Assembly (NCBI GenBank): GCA_039654915.1
Contig: CM077593.1
Span: 42,750,501 to 42,814,500, forward strand
Direction of reading: 5' to 3'
DNA from: Aquilaria yunnanensis
Taxonomy: Eukaryota; Streptophyta; Magnoliopsida; Malvales; Thymelaeaceae
DNA length: 64,000 bases
Below the pieces are notes generated by a model that saw only the letters and a list, made by a program, of their open reading frames with translations, did not search any database and was not told the DNA's origin. The stretch's first letter is position 1. The number at the start of each line of letters is the position of its first letter. The translations under genes and the position numbers were made by a program. This document shows, in pieces, positions 23,568 to 33,970 of the stretch.

Positions 23568-24260
23568 AGGCAACCATAAGATGATGAAGGGCGAGCGCAC
23601 AGTAGGCAATAGAGGCCAGCCGATGGCTTGAGGACAGGAGAGCATATTGAAGTAGAGTAGTAGATGTAAAAAGCTATAGGTTTCAACGGGGCAGCGCAGT
23701 GGCAGGATAGGATGGGGATTGGGACTTGGGAGCCAAATAGCCAGTTACATTTAATTTAGGGTAAATGTAGGGCTAGGCTAGGCTTAGGTGTAATGGTCCC
23801 AAGCACATTAGTGCCTTGGGTTGGGCTATGTATATAAGAAATTTTCAAAATCGAGCCAATAGGGAGGTTTCAGGTTTAACATCAACCAACCCGACTTTTG
23901 TGTCTTTAAATAGGGTCAAGTTTGGTTTAAGTCGAATAGTTGTTTTCTACTTCACTGACTTGACCCTAACCCGACCCTATACGTTGGGTTTCGGGTTAGG
24001 GTTGAAATCCTTCAGCCCTGTCTAGAGACGCATGACTACCGTGACCCACATTAGAGGATGAGACAGACTGGGATAGCTGTCTAACTGGTTTGCGCTAGTT
24101 GGAAGCGACACATAGGCAAGGAAGTTCAAAGCTTGGAGCTTCTATTTCGGTGACAAAGAAAGAAATGTAAAGACTAAGGGAAAAATTATTCTATTAGGTC
24201 CCATGGATGGATCCACATTGGCAACTAAGGGGTCTACACACACCACTAAATCTTTTGAAA
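23568..24260. other. Intergenic sequence to the right of element C
   Basis: No supported gene. A short stretch at about 23850-24020 is rich in GGGTTRGGGT and ACCCGAC motifs like the larger block at 35950-37150 and is probably a piece of the same repeat type. Confidence 0.5.
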
Positions 24261-24701
24261 GAAAGTTACAATTACCCCCTGAGGCTTACCCTAACATACA
24301 ATTTGTCCCTTTATTTTTGAAGACTTACACTTTGCCACCTTATTCTTTTATGCTATTGATAACAACTCTTGAAATGTAATTTAAACTATACGATATTCAT
24401 CTTCCTGTAATATTGGTCTCTTCAATACTTTTTTATAGTTAATAGACATTTTAAATTATCAATTTTTTCTTTCTGTTAATACATTTTTTTCTTGTAAATG
24501 CATATTAGTATTTTTTGAAGGTCGGTTAGTTATCAAAAAAATATCAAAAATCTTGAAATTACTGGAACATAGCTATAAAAAGTTTAATTTAGGGTTTCAA
24601 AAGTTGTTGTTGGACACTATAAATGAAGTAAAGTGTAAAGTGTAAGCTTTTAAAAATAAAAAGGCAAAGTATAGGTTAGATTAAACCACATGGCATTTTT
24701 C
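24261..24701. mobile_element. Short inverted-repeat element (MULE-like foldback MITE)
   Basis: The left end (GAAAGTTACAATTACCCCC, then TTTATTTTTGAAGACTTACACTTTG) is repeated inverted at the right end (AAAGTGTAAGCTTTTAAAAATAAAAAGG to GGCATTTTTC), giving arms of about 70 bp. The left end also resembles the terminus of the 1968-bp element at 52478 (AAAGTTACAAAAAACCCC). No clear target duplication is visible. Confidence 0.55.
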
Positions 24702-24993
24702 TAATTTACCCAACTTTTAATTTCTTTAGAAAATAGCAATTAATTTTTATATAGATCCCACTAAAACTTGTCAAATGATTCTATCAATTTAAGAAAATGA
24801 GGAAAATGAAATAAAAAAAAAAGATAATTAAAATTATTTTTACTATAAATATATTAAAATTTCACATTTTTCTTTATAAGTGTGCTACATATAAAACACT
24901 AATTATATATGAATCCCATAGAAAAGAATTTCTGCATCCATCCTTAGTTAGGTCCCATGTCCATGTGTCATTAACCAACATCTTATCAATATC
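24702..24993. other. AT-rich spacer
   Basis: AT-rich sequence with A/T homopolymers and no supported gene or repeat structure. Confidence 0.5.
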
Positions 24994-25534
24994 GCAAGGT
25001 TGTCAAAAATGGGTTTTTACCTAAAGTCATTTTGGCTGTTCTAGAGTTGTAGAGTCGTAAAAATTCGTATAGTCGTAAGACTCTACAAAAAATACAAAAA
25101 AAAACTTAGAGAAAAATTATGAAAAATATAAAACCATTTAAATATTCTTAGAAAAGTATAAAAAACAACATGTAATTTGCACCCAAAATTCCATTGATTT
25201 TATGCTTAATTTAGTATAATAAGGTTGGGTTTTTGGTTGGCTAGGGCTTCAGGGTTCGGTGGTGGTGTTTCCGTAAGGATGAGGCAGGTTTTGGTTGGCT
25301 AAAGCTAGAAGAAGAAGCTTGGCCAGCTTAATCCTTAAAATTGCCACACATTTGGTGCTTTAACTGGCAATTATACAAATATTGGGAGTATTATGAAACA
25401 CGTTGGAGAATAAAGGACTAGAACTAGCATTAGGCCACGCCTAATTCCTCTGCTACGTAATTACAGCTCCAATCCCTAGCTTCCGAAAACGTACAATTTA
25501 GTTACAATTTATATTTTTTTACAGATTTGACCCA

Positions 25535-26861
25535 TGTTGCACTCTAGCAGTTGTAACCCAAGTGTAGGTTGTCGCAAGTAATAAAATCTCAGAAGTCTGA
25601 GTGTCGAACCATAGGGAAGTGAATTAAGAAATATAAATTACAAAAGTGAAGGAAGGTTTTTGTGAAAGATGTGAACAAGTGTTGATTAAAAATTCAATTT
25701 CAAATAAAATAGCTAAGGTTAAGGGATCCACTTTTAGTATATCGGTTATGATTAATTTTAGCCCATCTTACCACTCAATTAGGATCCACACATAAAGGAG
25801 GTCCTAATCGGGGAATTTAGTTAGTATTAAATTTCATTGATGTTAAAATGCCAACTCTTGCTAACGGGTTCAAGTATCCATCATGCCAACCATTGTTGAC
25901 AATAACTCAAGATTCCAAAATAGCCGGCAGAGCCATGTTCTACAGAGGGAATCAAGCAGCTTTTATGCCAATAATCTGACTATGATGAATCAAGACTCCT
26001 ACTTAACAAGGAAGGAAGTTAAATAGATTAAGGAAGAAAATACCGTTAACGTTGTGATCCATTCAAATCAATCATAACCTCCATACCAAAAGCTTAACCC
26101 TTTCACCTTACAAAAGAAAGATTAGTTAGCCATGATAAAAGTAAACAACATGTAGAAAGATGAAATGAACATGGATTAAAAGATCAAAAGAAAGAACAAG
26201 AACAAGAACGAGAAAACACTTGGACAGAGCTTCGGTATTGAAAACAAGAACAAGAACAAAGGAGAAAATCTAAAAATGATACAAGAACATGGAAATGGCC
26301 TAAGAAAATGGCCTCATTCACCCTCCCCCCAAGGTGCCTATTTATAGAGTTTTGGGGTGGGTGAAATGGTAAAAATAAAATGGTAAAATGTACGTAAATA
26401 CAAATCAATAATGGCGGGCTGCAACTTCTTTTAATTTTTCGACCATTGTAGACATCAGATCAGCTCTTCCTTAAAGCATAGAAGTTGTAGATGTCCTCTT
26501 TAGCTTCGAATCAATAGCTTGCTCATTCAAATTGGACATCCGTTTCTCAAGTTATAATTTTTCTACCGAAACTGCTCTTCAGCACACAAAATAACAAAGG
26601 GTCTCATCTATAATCAGATTTCGGCAATGAAAACGATCAAATTAGCTCACAGAATGAAGCAGAGTTTAGTAAGTAAATACGTGTATGAATAGTAAGTTGG
26701 TGAATAGTAACTTTGAATAGTAAAAACACATGTGAATAGTAAAAACATGTGAATAGCAACCCGGTGGAAAAAATGCTAAAAATATAGAAATTAATCACAC
26801 TCAAAGTATATAATGATGATTTAAACCCTTAATAGTAATACACTTATGAGTATTCATTACA
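25535..26861 (-). repeat. 3' LTR of element D (1327 bp)
   Basis: Begins TGTTGCACTCTAGC after the target duplication and ends GAGTATTCATTACA. It is nearly identical in layout to 33971-35476 but lacks a segment of about 185 bp present there at about 35087-35270. Confidence 0.88.
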
Positions 26862-26870
26862 CCCCCAACC
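26862..26870 (-). other. Polypurine tract of element D
   Basis: Plus CCCCCAACC (minus GGTTGGGGG) immediately next to the LTR. A similar tract, minus GGTTGGGGGGAGGGAT, lies internally at about 28853-28870. Confidence 0.6.
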
Positions 26871-28850
26871 AGGTTCTTGCTAGTTCCTAACAAGTGTAAC
26901 CTAAGAAAATAAACATAATCTAACAACTCATGACAAATCATGCTATGCATAAATAACACTTGTAAACTTGATTTGCAAGTAATTAATGAAAGGAGAAAAA
27001 GTTAAGTCCTTGTTACCAGAGGTAGAAGATCACTTACTAAGCATTTGCACTTATTTTAAGGTGGGTTTGTGAACAGCTTACTTTGTGTTTCTCAATCCAG
27101 AGGCTGCAAGGGGATCCAACTTCATCCTCACTAAATTCCCAAAACGGACTGCATATAAATTTAACTCCAATGGTCTTTATACAAGGTTGTAATGAGGCTA
27201 TGTTTGGTGAAAGCGGGAATAGGATGGAGGCTTTTTAATGGTGGGGTTTAAGAGAACTAGTAATACAATGAACAATAAATATGGGCACTTAAAACACGAA
27301 ATACCCAAATCAACCTTAGTCTCCAAGTCCTCTCCAAAACACAATTCCTTATCAACACATGAGTTTTAAAAAAAAAATATGGTTTAGTTTTAAACTTATT
27401 GAATTTAACACTTTTTTTTTCTTTTGTCTCTCTCTCTCTCTTTTTTTTTTTTTTTACCTCTCTCCGTTTCAAAATAGCTGGCATCATTTGACTTGAACAA
27501 ATATTAAGGCTGAAGTTGTGTTTTTTTTTTTTTCAAAATTGTCTTCCATAATTATGCATTTATCTGTCAGAAAAAGATAAAAGAAGATATCTTTCATCCT
27601 TACTTTAGTATGGATTCACATGGGTATGAGCATATATAATTTTATTTGAAAGGGAAAGAGAACAATTTTTTTTTAGACTGCCATAAAAGAAAAAGAGGCC
27701 AAGTATTATGAAATGAAAGAGTTTTTTTTTTAATATTTTTTTTAACTTTATTTTGCAAGAGTTTTTTCTTATGTTCTAATTTTTGCCTTTTTCTATTCTA
27801 AATAACAAATCAACATTTGTTGAAAACTCAACCATCCAATGATACACACTCAATTTTTATTATTCAAGCTCAATTCACCCCAAATTTTTCTACTATCACA
27901 ATTTAAGCATAAGATAACCCAACATATTATGAAGTATGCCTCACATTTATTCTTTATTTTACCAAAAAAAACACATTCATGTTAATTCTCTAAGCCCATA
28001 ATCACATAAGTATCACTAGTTCCAAGGACATTAAAGGATGAAAATGAAGTGGAAGTGGTTAAACATATAGGGTTCAAATAAAGAATAAGGCTATAAGGCT
28101 CAAAGAGGCTTACTAAGGGATAATGTACAAGGTGAGCATTTTGGTAATTGGTTGGCCCTAAAATGCCATCTTCTTCCTTAAATTTACATACAAGAAGTGA
28201 GGTTGCATGGGTCCTTTCATCCAAGCAAGGTCTAGCTCAAAACACAAAGTAAGCACTCTCAACAAAGAAATTTACACATCTTAATAAACACTAGGGGCTC
28301 AAAAGTGCTCACCGGTTATTTATTTTCCTTAGGTAACAAGAAACATACTTTAACTGTTTTTAAAAATTAACAACCATTTCAAATTTACAAGGTATAAATC
28401 CAATGATGATATTTCCATGAGTTGGGTTCCTAAATGCAAACAAACAACCTAAATTCATGCTACATGTTCCTATATGCAACTATCATGCAAACATGTACTT
28501 GAACATGGAGAGAAAAAAAAATCTATAATCAACACTACCACAGAAACATAAAAAAAAATGACGATAAAATTGACAAATTATGCAAAGGAATGGATGTTTG
28601 GAATCAATATTCAGGTTTCATCTAATATTTTCTTTAGAAAATATAGATTACTTGTGAGATATGTCATCCAAATAGGGTTGAAACCTAGTTAACCCAAAAT
28701 ATTATAACAAGCATGCCTAATAGGATGCGTGTCAAGAGTAAAATTACTCTTTACTCAACCATCCTAAACTAAGGGCTTTGTCCAAAGGTTTTAATATCAG
28801 CATGTGAAAAACTACCCTAAAAGAAGAAAATAGAGAAAAAAAAATGTGTC
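26871..28850 (-). other. 3' non-coding region of element D
   Basis: About 2 kb without a supported reading frame, rich in A/T runs, including a CT/T-rich stretch at 27420-27460. In Athila elements this zone often holds the env-like ORF remnant; I see no such coding trace here. Confidence 0.6.
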
Positions 28851-28877
28851 AACTATCCCTCCCCCCAACCAGATTAA

Positions 28878-28895
28878 GACATTGTCCCCAATGTC
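28878..28895. other. Perfect hairpin motif of Athila 3' region
   Basis: GACATTG-TCCC-CAATGTC, a 7-bp stem with a 4-base loop, followed (minus sense) by the purine tract GGTTGGGGGGAGGG. A GGGGACAATGT-plus-purine block just after pol is characteristic of Athila-type elements as I remember them, so it marks where element D sequence resumes after the foreign module. Confidence 0.55.
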
Positions 28896-29088
28896 AAAAT
28901 ATATATAAGAAGAGTGAAGAATAAATTACCTGAAATGAAAACCCTGAAATAACTTAAACCAAAATAAAGAACATACTGATAGTAAAATTAAAAGACAAGA
29001 TAAAAATATTCACAAGTCTGATTGCTCTCTTACACAGTGTTTCTCACTTATTAACAAAAATAAAAATGACAAGCAGGGTAAAGGATAC

Positions 29089-29718
29089 TTATTGGATGGA
29101 ACTGATTGAGAAAGACTGTCGTGCCCAGTTTATCTGAATCACTGCTAGATCTGGTTTATGAACGAAAGCTTGCATTTTGTCTATCAATTCTTCAGCAGTT
29201 GATCCAGATATTAGGATCCGTCATGCCGTCTCTAAGATAAATTTCTCCTGCATAGCATGATCCATAAAAGATAACAAACCTGCAAAGAAATTGTTAACAT
29301 TCAACAGCCCAATGGGTTTCTAGTGCAAATTAAGTTGGCCCATGGAAGCAATTTGAAAAATTTCCCCCAATGTGCCAAACCCTCCTGGTAGAGCAATAAA
29401 GGCATCAGAATTACAGAACATTTGCAACAAACGCTCTTGCAAGTTTTTAACCATTAATTCTTCTCCAATCGTGCCTCCAAAAATCAATTTCAAAGGTGTA
29501 GGGATGATACCCAAAACTTGGCTACCCCCTACAGATGCTGTTGTTGCTACACCTCCTATCAATCCGATGCTACCTCCCCTATAAACCAAATGTATTTTTC
29601 ACTTAGCTAGTACTCTACCCAAATGGTTAGCTGCCCTCAAGAACTCTTCATCTTTTCCAGGAAAAGATTCACAAAATACACAAATATTTCAAAATTTGTG
29701 AGTTGAGGTTCATTCCAT
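29089..29718 (-). pseudogene. Intronless LOG-like gene (cytokinin riboside 5'-monophosphate phosphoribohydrolase)
   Basis: A single frame of 209 codons from ATG 29718 to TAA 29089-29091 aligns from end to end with plant LOG enzymes (usual length about 210-230). LOG proteins release active cytokinin from its nucleotide. Visible landmarks: ICVFCESFPGKDEEF near the N-terminus, VYRGGSIGLIGG, VLGIIPTPL, IGEELMVKNLQERLLQM with the conserved Arg, and the family signature ALPGGFGTLGEIF (usually PGGYGTLEEL), then KPIGLLNV. There are no frameshifts and no introns, whereas plant LOG genes normally have several introns. Five in-frame stops: 29710-29712, 29689-29691, 29599-29601, 29320-29322, 29221-29223. 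It lies downstream of the cysteine-rich ORF in the same orientation as D and is probably a retrotransposed or captured copy. Confidence 0.82.
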
Positions 29719-29924
29719 TTCTATCCTTAACCTTGTGAAAAATGAAAAGACGAACATGCATTTATAGAGATGAAAGGATAATGCAATGATTACACCTATA
29801 GGAGTAGGTAGATTATTTTGAAAAGAAAAAGAAAATTCAAAAATGACAGCTTGTGTGTACAGTAGTTGTGACTGTGGCTTACATCTTCCACTGGTTTTAC
29901 GTCCAGTAACGGCTTCAACACCTT

Positions 29925-30473
29925 CTAAGAGTCGGGGATTTGCTTCCCATCCAATTTTCTTACAAATTGGTAAATAGGGTCTTTTAAAGTTAGATTCCCA
30001 AGACTATAACACTCTCGTTCTTTATGAAAAATACTCCATAAACCAAGAAGTTCATGTTGTACTAATCCACAAGAATGCGTCTCAAGAGTCAATTGGATAT
30101 TATCCAAAGAATCCTTACTCAGGCCTTTCTTGATGAATTGTATTTTATCTTCTCGATTATCGGACACCATTCCTAAAGAACGACATCTAGTATCACAAGT
30201 CCATCAACCACATTTATGACATACTCGTAACCTTTTCACTTTACACTTTTTGGCATAAGAGCTTTTGCCTAAGCCAGGCATATGAGACACAAATGTATCT
30301 GGGGTTTCACCAGCCAAATGGACCTTACCTTCAATTAACCAACGCACATCTTCAGGAATGCCTTTGTGCATCAAAACACTTAATCATTCACATCTAGCTT
30401 GGTAAATCCTTTTAAGAACATTCATTGGGGGAGAAGGAAAGTACTTTCGCAAAGTAGAAAGAGTAGAATCCAT
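29925..30473 (-). pseudogene. Basic cysteine-rich ORF, unknown origin
   Basis: A frame of 182 codons from ATG 30473 to the stop at 29925-29927, broken only by TGA codons at 30384-30386 and 30204-30206. Features: a possibly helical N-terminal half; a basic stretch with SSYAKKCKVKRLRV; immediately after it a putative metal-binding CX2CX4CX3C cluster that spans the second stop; then an Asp/Glu/Lys-mixed C-terminal half with RECYSLGNLTLKDPIYQFV. I do not recognise it as a standard Athila protein. The 'basic patch then Cys cluster' layout recalls the 3'-proximal nucleic-acid-binding proteins of plant flexiviruses (carla- and vitivirus type); that is a resemblance only. It sits between the integrase remnant and the LOG-like frame. 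Confidence 0.5.
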
Positions 30474-30579
30474 TTTTTTTAGAAGAAATTGAAAGAAGGG
30501 AAAGGAAAGAAATCAGTTATTATGGGAAACTGAAACAATCGACTTGAGAACCACGGAGTACCGTATCCGCTACTTAATT

Positions 30580-31264
30580 GGGGAGAAATGAATCCTACTT
30601 TTTGACAATTTTCAAAGGCTCTTCAGAATGCCTGTGTGTCTTTAAACAAAGAGGGCCAATGAAATTCATACTGCAAAATCTTTACAGCTATTTTCTTTGA
30701 CAAAAAATGCCCTCTGCAAGTTTCAAAATGAGATAATTCAATGACACTTTTTACCTTATCCTCAGGTGTGCATCTCGTAAATAACTGATCAGGACAGGAT
30801 TTGAAAAAATAAGAGTTATCCCAATAAAAATTTATCACCTCATGTAGAAATTTCTTCTTATCTTGGATACTCCATTGAGCTGGCATCTGTCCTGTCACCA
30901 AAAAATTGATAATATTAGCAAACCACGGTACTGTAGTGACATAAAATATAAATTTGTCAGGAAAATAATAATTTATGGGTGCAGCCTCAATTGTTGAATT
31001 CGTTGTCAGTCTTGACAAATAGTTAGCAACAACATTTTTGGAGCCATTCTTATCCTTGATCACAATGTTGAATTCTTGGAATAATATGATCCAGTGCATC
31101 AGCCTTGATTTAGCATCTTTCTCTAACATTAGGTACTTCAATTGTTTGGGTAAAAGCAACTCAATTATGTGAATTTTATTTTGCTCTTCAACTTTAGGTT
31201 TTCCCAACTCTTCAATTTTTGGTGTCCAACATGTGTTCCCCTCTACCTGTGAAGAATCAAACAA
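30580..31264 (-). pseudogene. RNase H tail and integrase zinc finger of element D
   Basis: The sequence goes from a protease-RT linker (PKIEELGKPKVEEQ, LLLPKQLKYLMLE) straight into the end of RNase H (SRLMHWIILFQEFNIVIKD, VVANYLSRL). Essentially all of RT is therefore deleted, with the junction near 31120. It continues with an Athila-type integrase N-terminus (FFKSCPDQLFTRC, HFETCRGHF, EFHWPSLFKD). A TGA at 30623-30625 replaces the first Cys of the CX2C pair; traces such as ENCQKVGFIS continue to about 30580 and then end. Confidence 0.8.
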
Positions 31265-31354
31265 TGCACAAAGGTCAAATGTATCCTAATCTACATGCAT
31301 ATTTGATTCAAATGAATTAACTAGCCTATTTTTTAGAGGATCAAAGATACTCCC

Positions 31355-31780
31355 TTATTGGATATAGTTTTCCTTAGTTGCATTAATAACGCAGACATCT
31401 TCACCTTCATCTTCTTTTTCGGAAGGTTGCTTAAGCGAATTGAAAATATTTAACTCCAATGTCATATTCTCAAATGACAACTTCATCAATCCATTCCTGC
31501 AATTAATCAAAGCATTAGAGGTTGCTAAAAATGGGCATCCCAAGATAACAGGTATTGAATTCTTGATTTCCACTAGTGGTGCACCCAAAACAATAAAATC
31601 CACAGGATATATAAATTTATCAACTTGGACTAACACATCTTCAATAATTCCTCTAGGCACTTTCACTGATTTGTCAGCAAGCAAAAGAGTTACTTCAGTT
31701 GGTTTTAACTCACCCAAATTTTGTTTTTGGTAAACTGAATATGGAAGTAAGTTTACACTAGCCCCAAGATCAAGTAATGC
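31355..31780 (-). pseudogene. Protease region of element D
   Basis: Encodes ELKPTEVTLLLADKSVKVPRG, VDFIVLGAP and ILGCPFLATSNALINCRNG, characteristic of Athila aspartic proteases. The region continues from the gag-protease frame on the right (31781), from which it is separated by a stop. Confidence 0.8.
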
Positions 31781-33420
31781 TTACTCAATTTTATGTTCTC
31801 CGATGAAACATGAAATTGTTAGACAACCAGGATCTTTGTATTTCAAAGTAGTGTTATTTTGAATAACAGAACTTACCTGGTTAGCCAAGAAAGCTTTCTT
31901 TTTCATATTCAGTTTTATTTTAACAGTGCACAAATCCTTTAAAAATTTGGCATAAGAAGGTACCTGTTTAATTGCATCCAACAAAGGGATATTGATCTTT
32001 ACCTGCTTGAAGATATCAAAAATTTCAGGATTCTTATTCACCTTCTTAGGAACAGTTAATGCCTGTGGAAATGGAGATGCAGGTGGAGATTCAATTTGTT
32101 CTTCGCTTGGTATAGGTTCAACCTCTTTTTTACTCTTAGAAGTTGACTCACCATCTCCTTCACAAGGATCAGGAATGGATTTTTCAACAACCTTACTGCT
32201 ACGAAGCGTAATGATTGACTTCACTTGGTCCATGGTTTGACCTTTGGGATTTGGTTGTGGTTGAGAAGGAAATTTTCCTTTCTCCTGAATGTTGATTGTA
32301 GATGCAAATTTTACAAGAGTATCTTTCAAATCAATCATAGTTTGACTTGTTTGAGCATTGATAGACTCTTGCTTCTCAATGAATGAATGCAACGTATCTT
32401 CAAAATTTTTCCGAAAAGGAGAAACATATGGTGCATACCCTTGAGATTGTTGAAAATTTTTTTGGGTGTGTAAAAGGTGGTTGTGACAGTTGAGCATGAT
32501 TGTCACTTTTCCAACTGAAGTTTGGGTGATTCCTCCAACCAGGATTGTAAGTTTGCGAGTATGGATTTTGGGTTGGCTTCTTGAAGTTGTTCAATGCATT
32601 GACTTGTTCATGGAGACATTCTTTGAAAGAGGGCAAGGTTGGCCAATTACTAGTGGGGTGGTCATTGGTCTCACAAATGTGACAAACAATTTCTTCAACA
32701 GATTTTAATTGACCAATTTTCTTCATTTCTAAAGCTTCAACCTTTCTAGCTAGAGATACAAATTTTGTTTGAAGGTCATTATCTTCCTTAAGATGGTATA
32801 TGCCTCCACTAGATGCAAGTGATTGAGTCTTACCTAGGGCCTTATAAGTGCCAAGGTCCCAATTCTGTGCATTCTCAGCCAACATGTCTAAATAATTCAT
32901 TGCCTTATCAGGATCTTTATCCTCAAATGTTCCATTGCACATCATTTCCACCATTTGTCTTTCCCTAGGTGTTAAACCTTCATAAAAATGTGAGACTAAT
33001 CTCCAAGTTTCAAAACCATGGTGTGGGCATATGTTAAGTAAATCTTTGTATCTATCCCAATACTGGTAAAAAGTTTCACCTGATTTTTGTGTGAAAGTTG
33101 TGATTTGCCTTTTGAAAGAATTTGTTCTGTGGGCAGGAAAATTTTTTTTCAAAAATTGTTGTTGCAGTTCATCCCATGAATTAACAGAGCTAGATCTAAG
33201 ATACTGTAGCCAAGTTTTAGCTTTATCTTTTAAAGAAAAAGGAAAAAGCTTAAGTCTAATGGTGTTCATGCTATAGTTTAGGTTGTTATATGTGTAACAG
33301 ACTTCCTCAAATTCTCTCAGATGCAAGTAAGGATTTTCAGAATCAAAGCCATGAAAGTTGGTAAAAGTTGAATAATACCTGGCTTGAAATTGAAGTTACA
33401 TGCATCAGCAAGAAATATTA
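31781..33420 (-). pseudogene. gag: gag of element D
   Basis: Two overlapping frames (33326-32400 and 32506-31781) form one Athila-type gag broken by a frameshift around 32400-32500. Landmarks: LFPFSLKDKAKTWLQYL, QQFLKKNFPAHRT, FYQYWDRYKDLL, CPHHGFETWRLVSHFYEGL, followed by the zinc-knuckle region VCHICETNDHPTSNW. The product would form the capsid and, via the knuckle, bind retrotransposon RNA. The N-terminal end near 33420 is uncertain. Confidence 0.85.
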
Positions 33421-33639
33421 GACATGATTGAGTGCTATTTCTTATGGGGTTCATGTATTCTCTAAGTGTCCTAGGTCAATCTTGGTCATTATAAAGAGAA
33501 TGGTTATCTTCTTGTTCATTAATGTGTTCAGCCATGTTTGAAGAAGATGAAGATTCTCTTACCAGTCTACCACTTGATGTACGTGACCAAGCTTTCATGC
33601 ATTAACAATATAACAACAAGAAAAAGCAAATATCAAAAA

Positions 33640-33880
33640 CAAGTTAGGTAAGAGGCTCAGCCTTCCATACAATAATAATAAGAAAATTTAAATAAAAAGG
33701 AAGCAATATGAACAAAAAATAAAAGATAGGAGGCTCAGCCTGCCATTCAACAATAAAAAAAATAAAAAATAACTAAAAAAATAAAAGGTAGGAGGCTTAG
33801 CCTTCCATTCAACAATAAATAAAAATGAAGAAAAATAAGATTAACACAAATTAAGAGGTAGGAGGCTCAGCCTGCCATAT
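33640..33880. repeat. Four spaced palindromic motifs in the leader of element D
   Basis: TAGGAGGCTCAGCCTKCCAT-like motifs occur at 33650-33667, 33727-33746, 33789-33808 and 33859-33878, spaced 62 to 76 bp, with A-rich sequence between. Each contains AGGCTNAGCCT, an exact 5-bp inverted repeat. They lie between primer site and gag, where packaging signals are expected. Confidence 0.85.
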
Positions 33881-33957
33881 AAAGAAGAAAAGAAAAATAA
33901 AATAAAATAAATAGAACAAAAAGGGAAAAAAAAATAAAACTTGTACTCTAATTTTAC

Positions 33958-33970
33958 TTCCCCGGCAACG
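33958..33970 (-). other. Primer binding site remnant of element D
   Basis: Plus TTCCCCGGCAACG; minus CGTTGCCGGGGAA. This matches the internal part of the tRNA-Asp type site of Athila elements (TGGCGCCGTTGCCGGGGA); the six bases next to the LTR are lost or changed. Confidence 0.65.

Noticed and set aside
26184..26408. Minus-strand frame in the D LTR with Ser/Cys/Phe-rich repeats
   Set aside because: Translation of an AGAACA-type simple sequence in the LTR.
29372..29584. Plus-strand frame opposite the LOG-like gene
   Set aside because: Mirror of the LOG coding strand; no independent features.
33640..33880. CRISPR-like appearance of four repeats with similar spacing
   Set aside because: Plant retrotransposon leader; repeats are imperfect, linkers A-rich and no cas genes. 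A leader hairpin array is the better reading.
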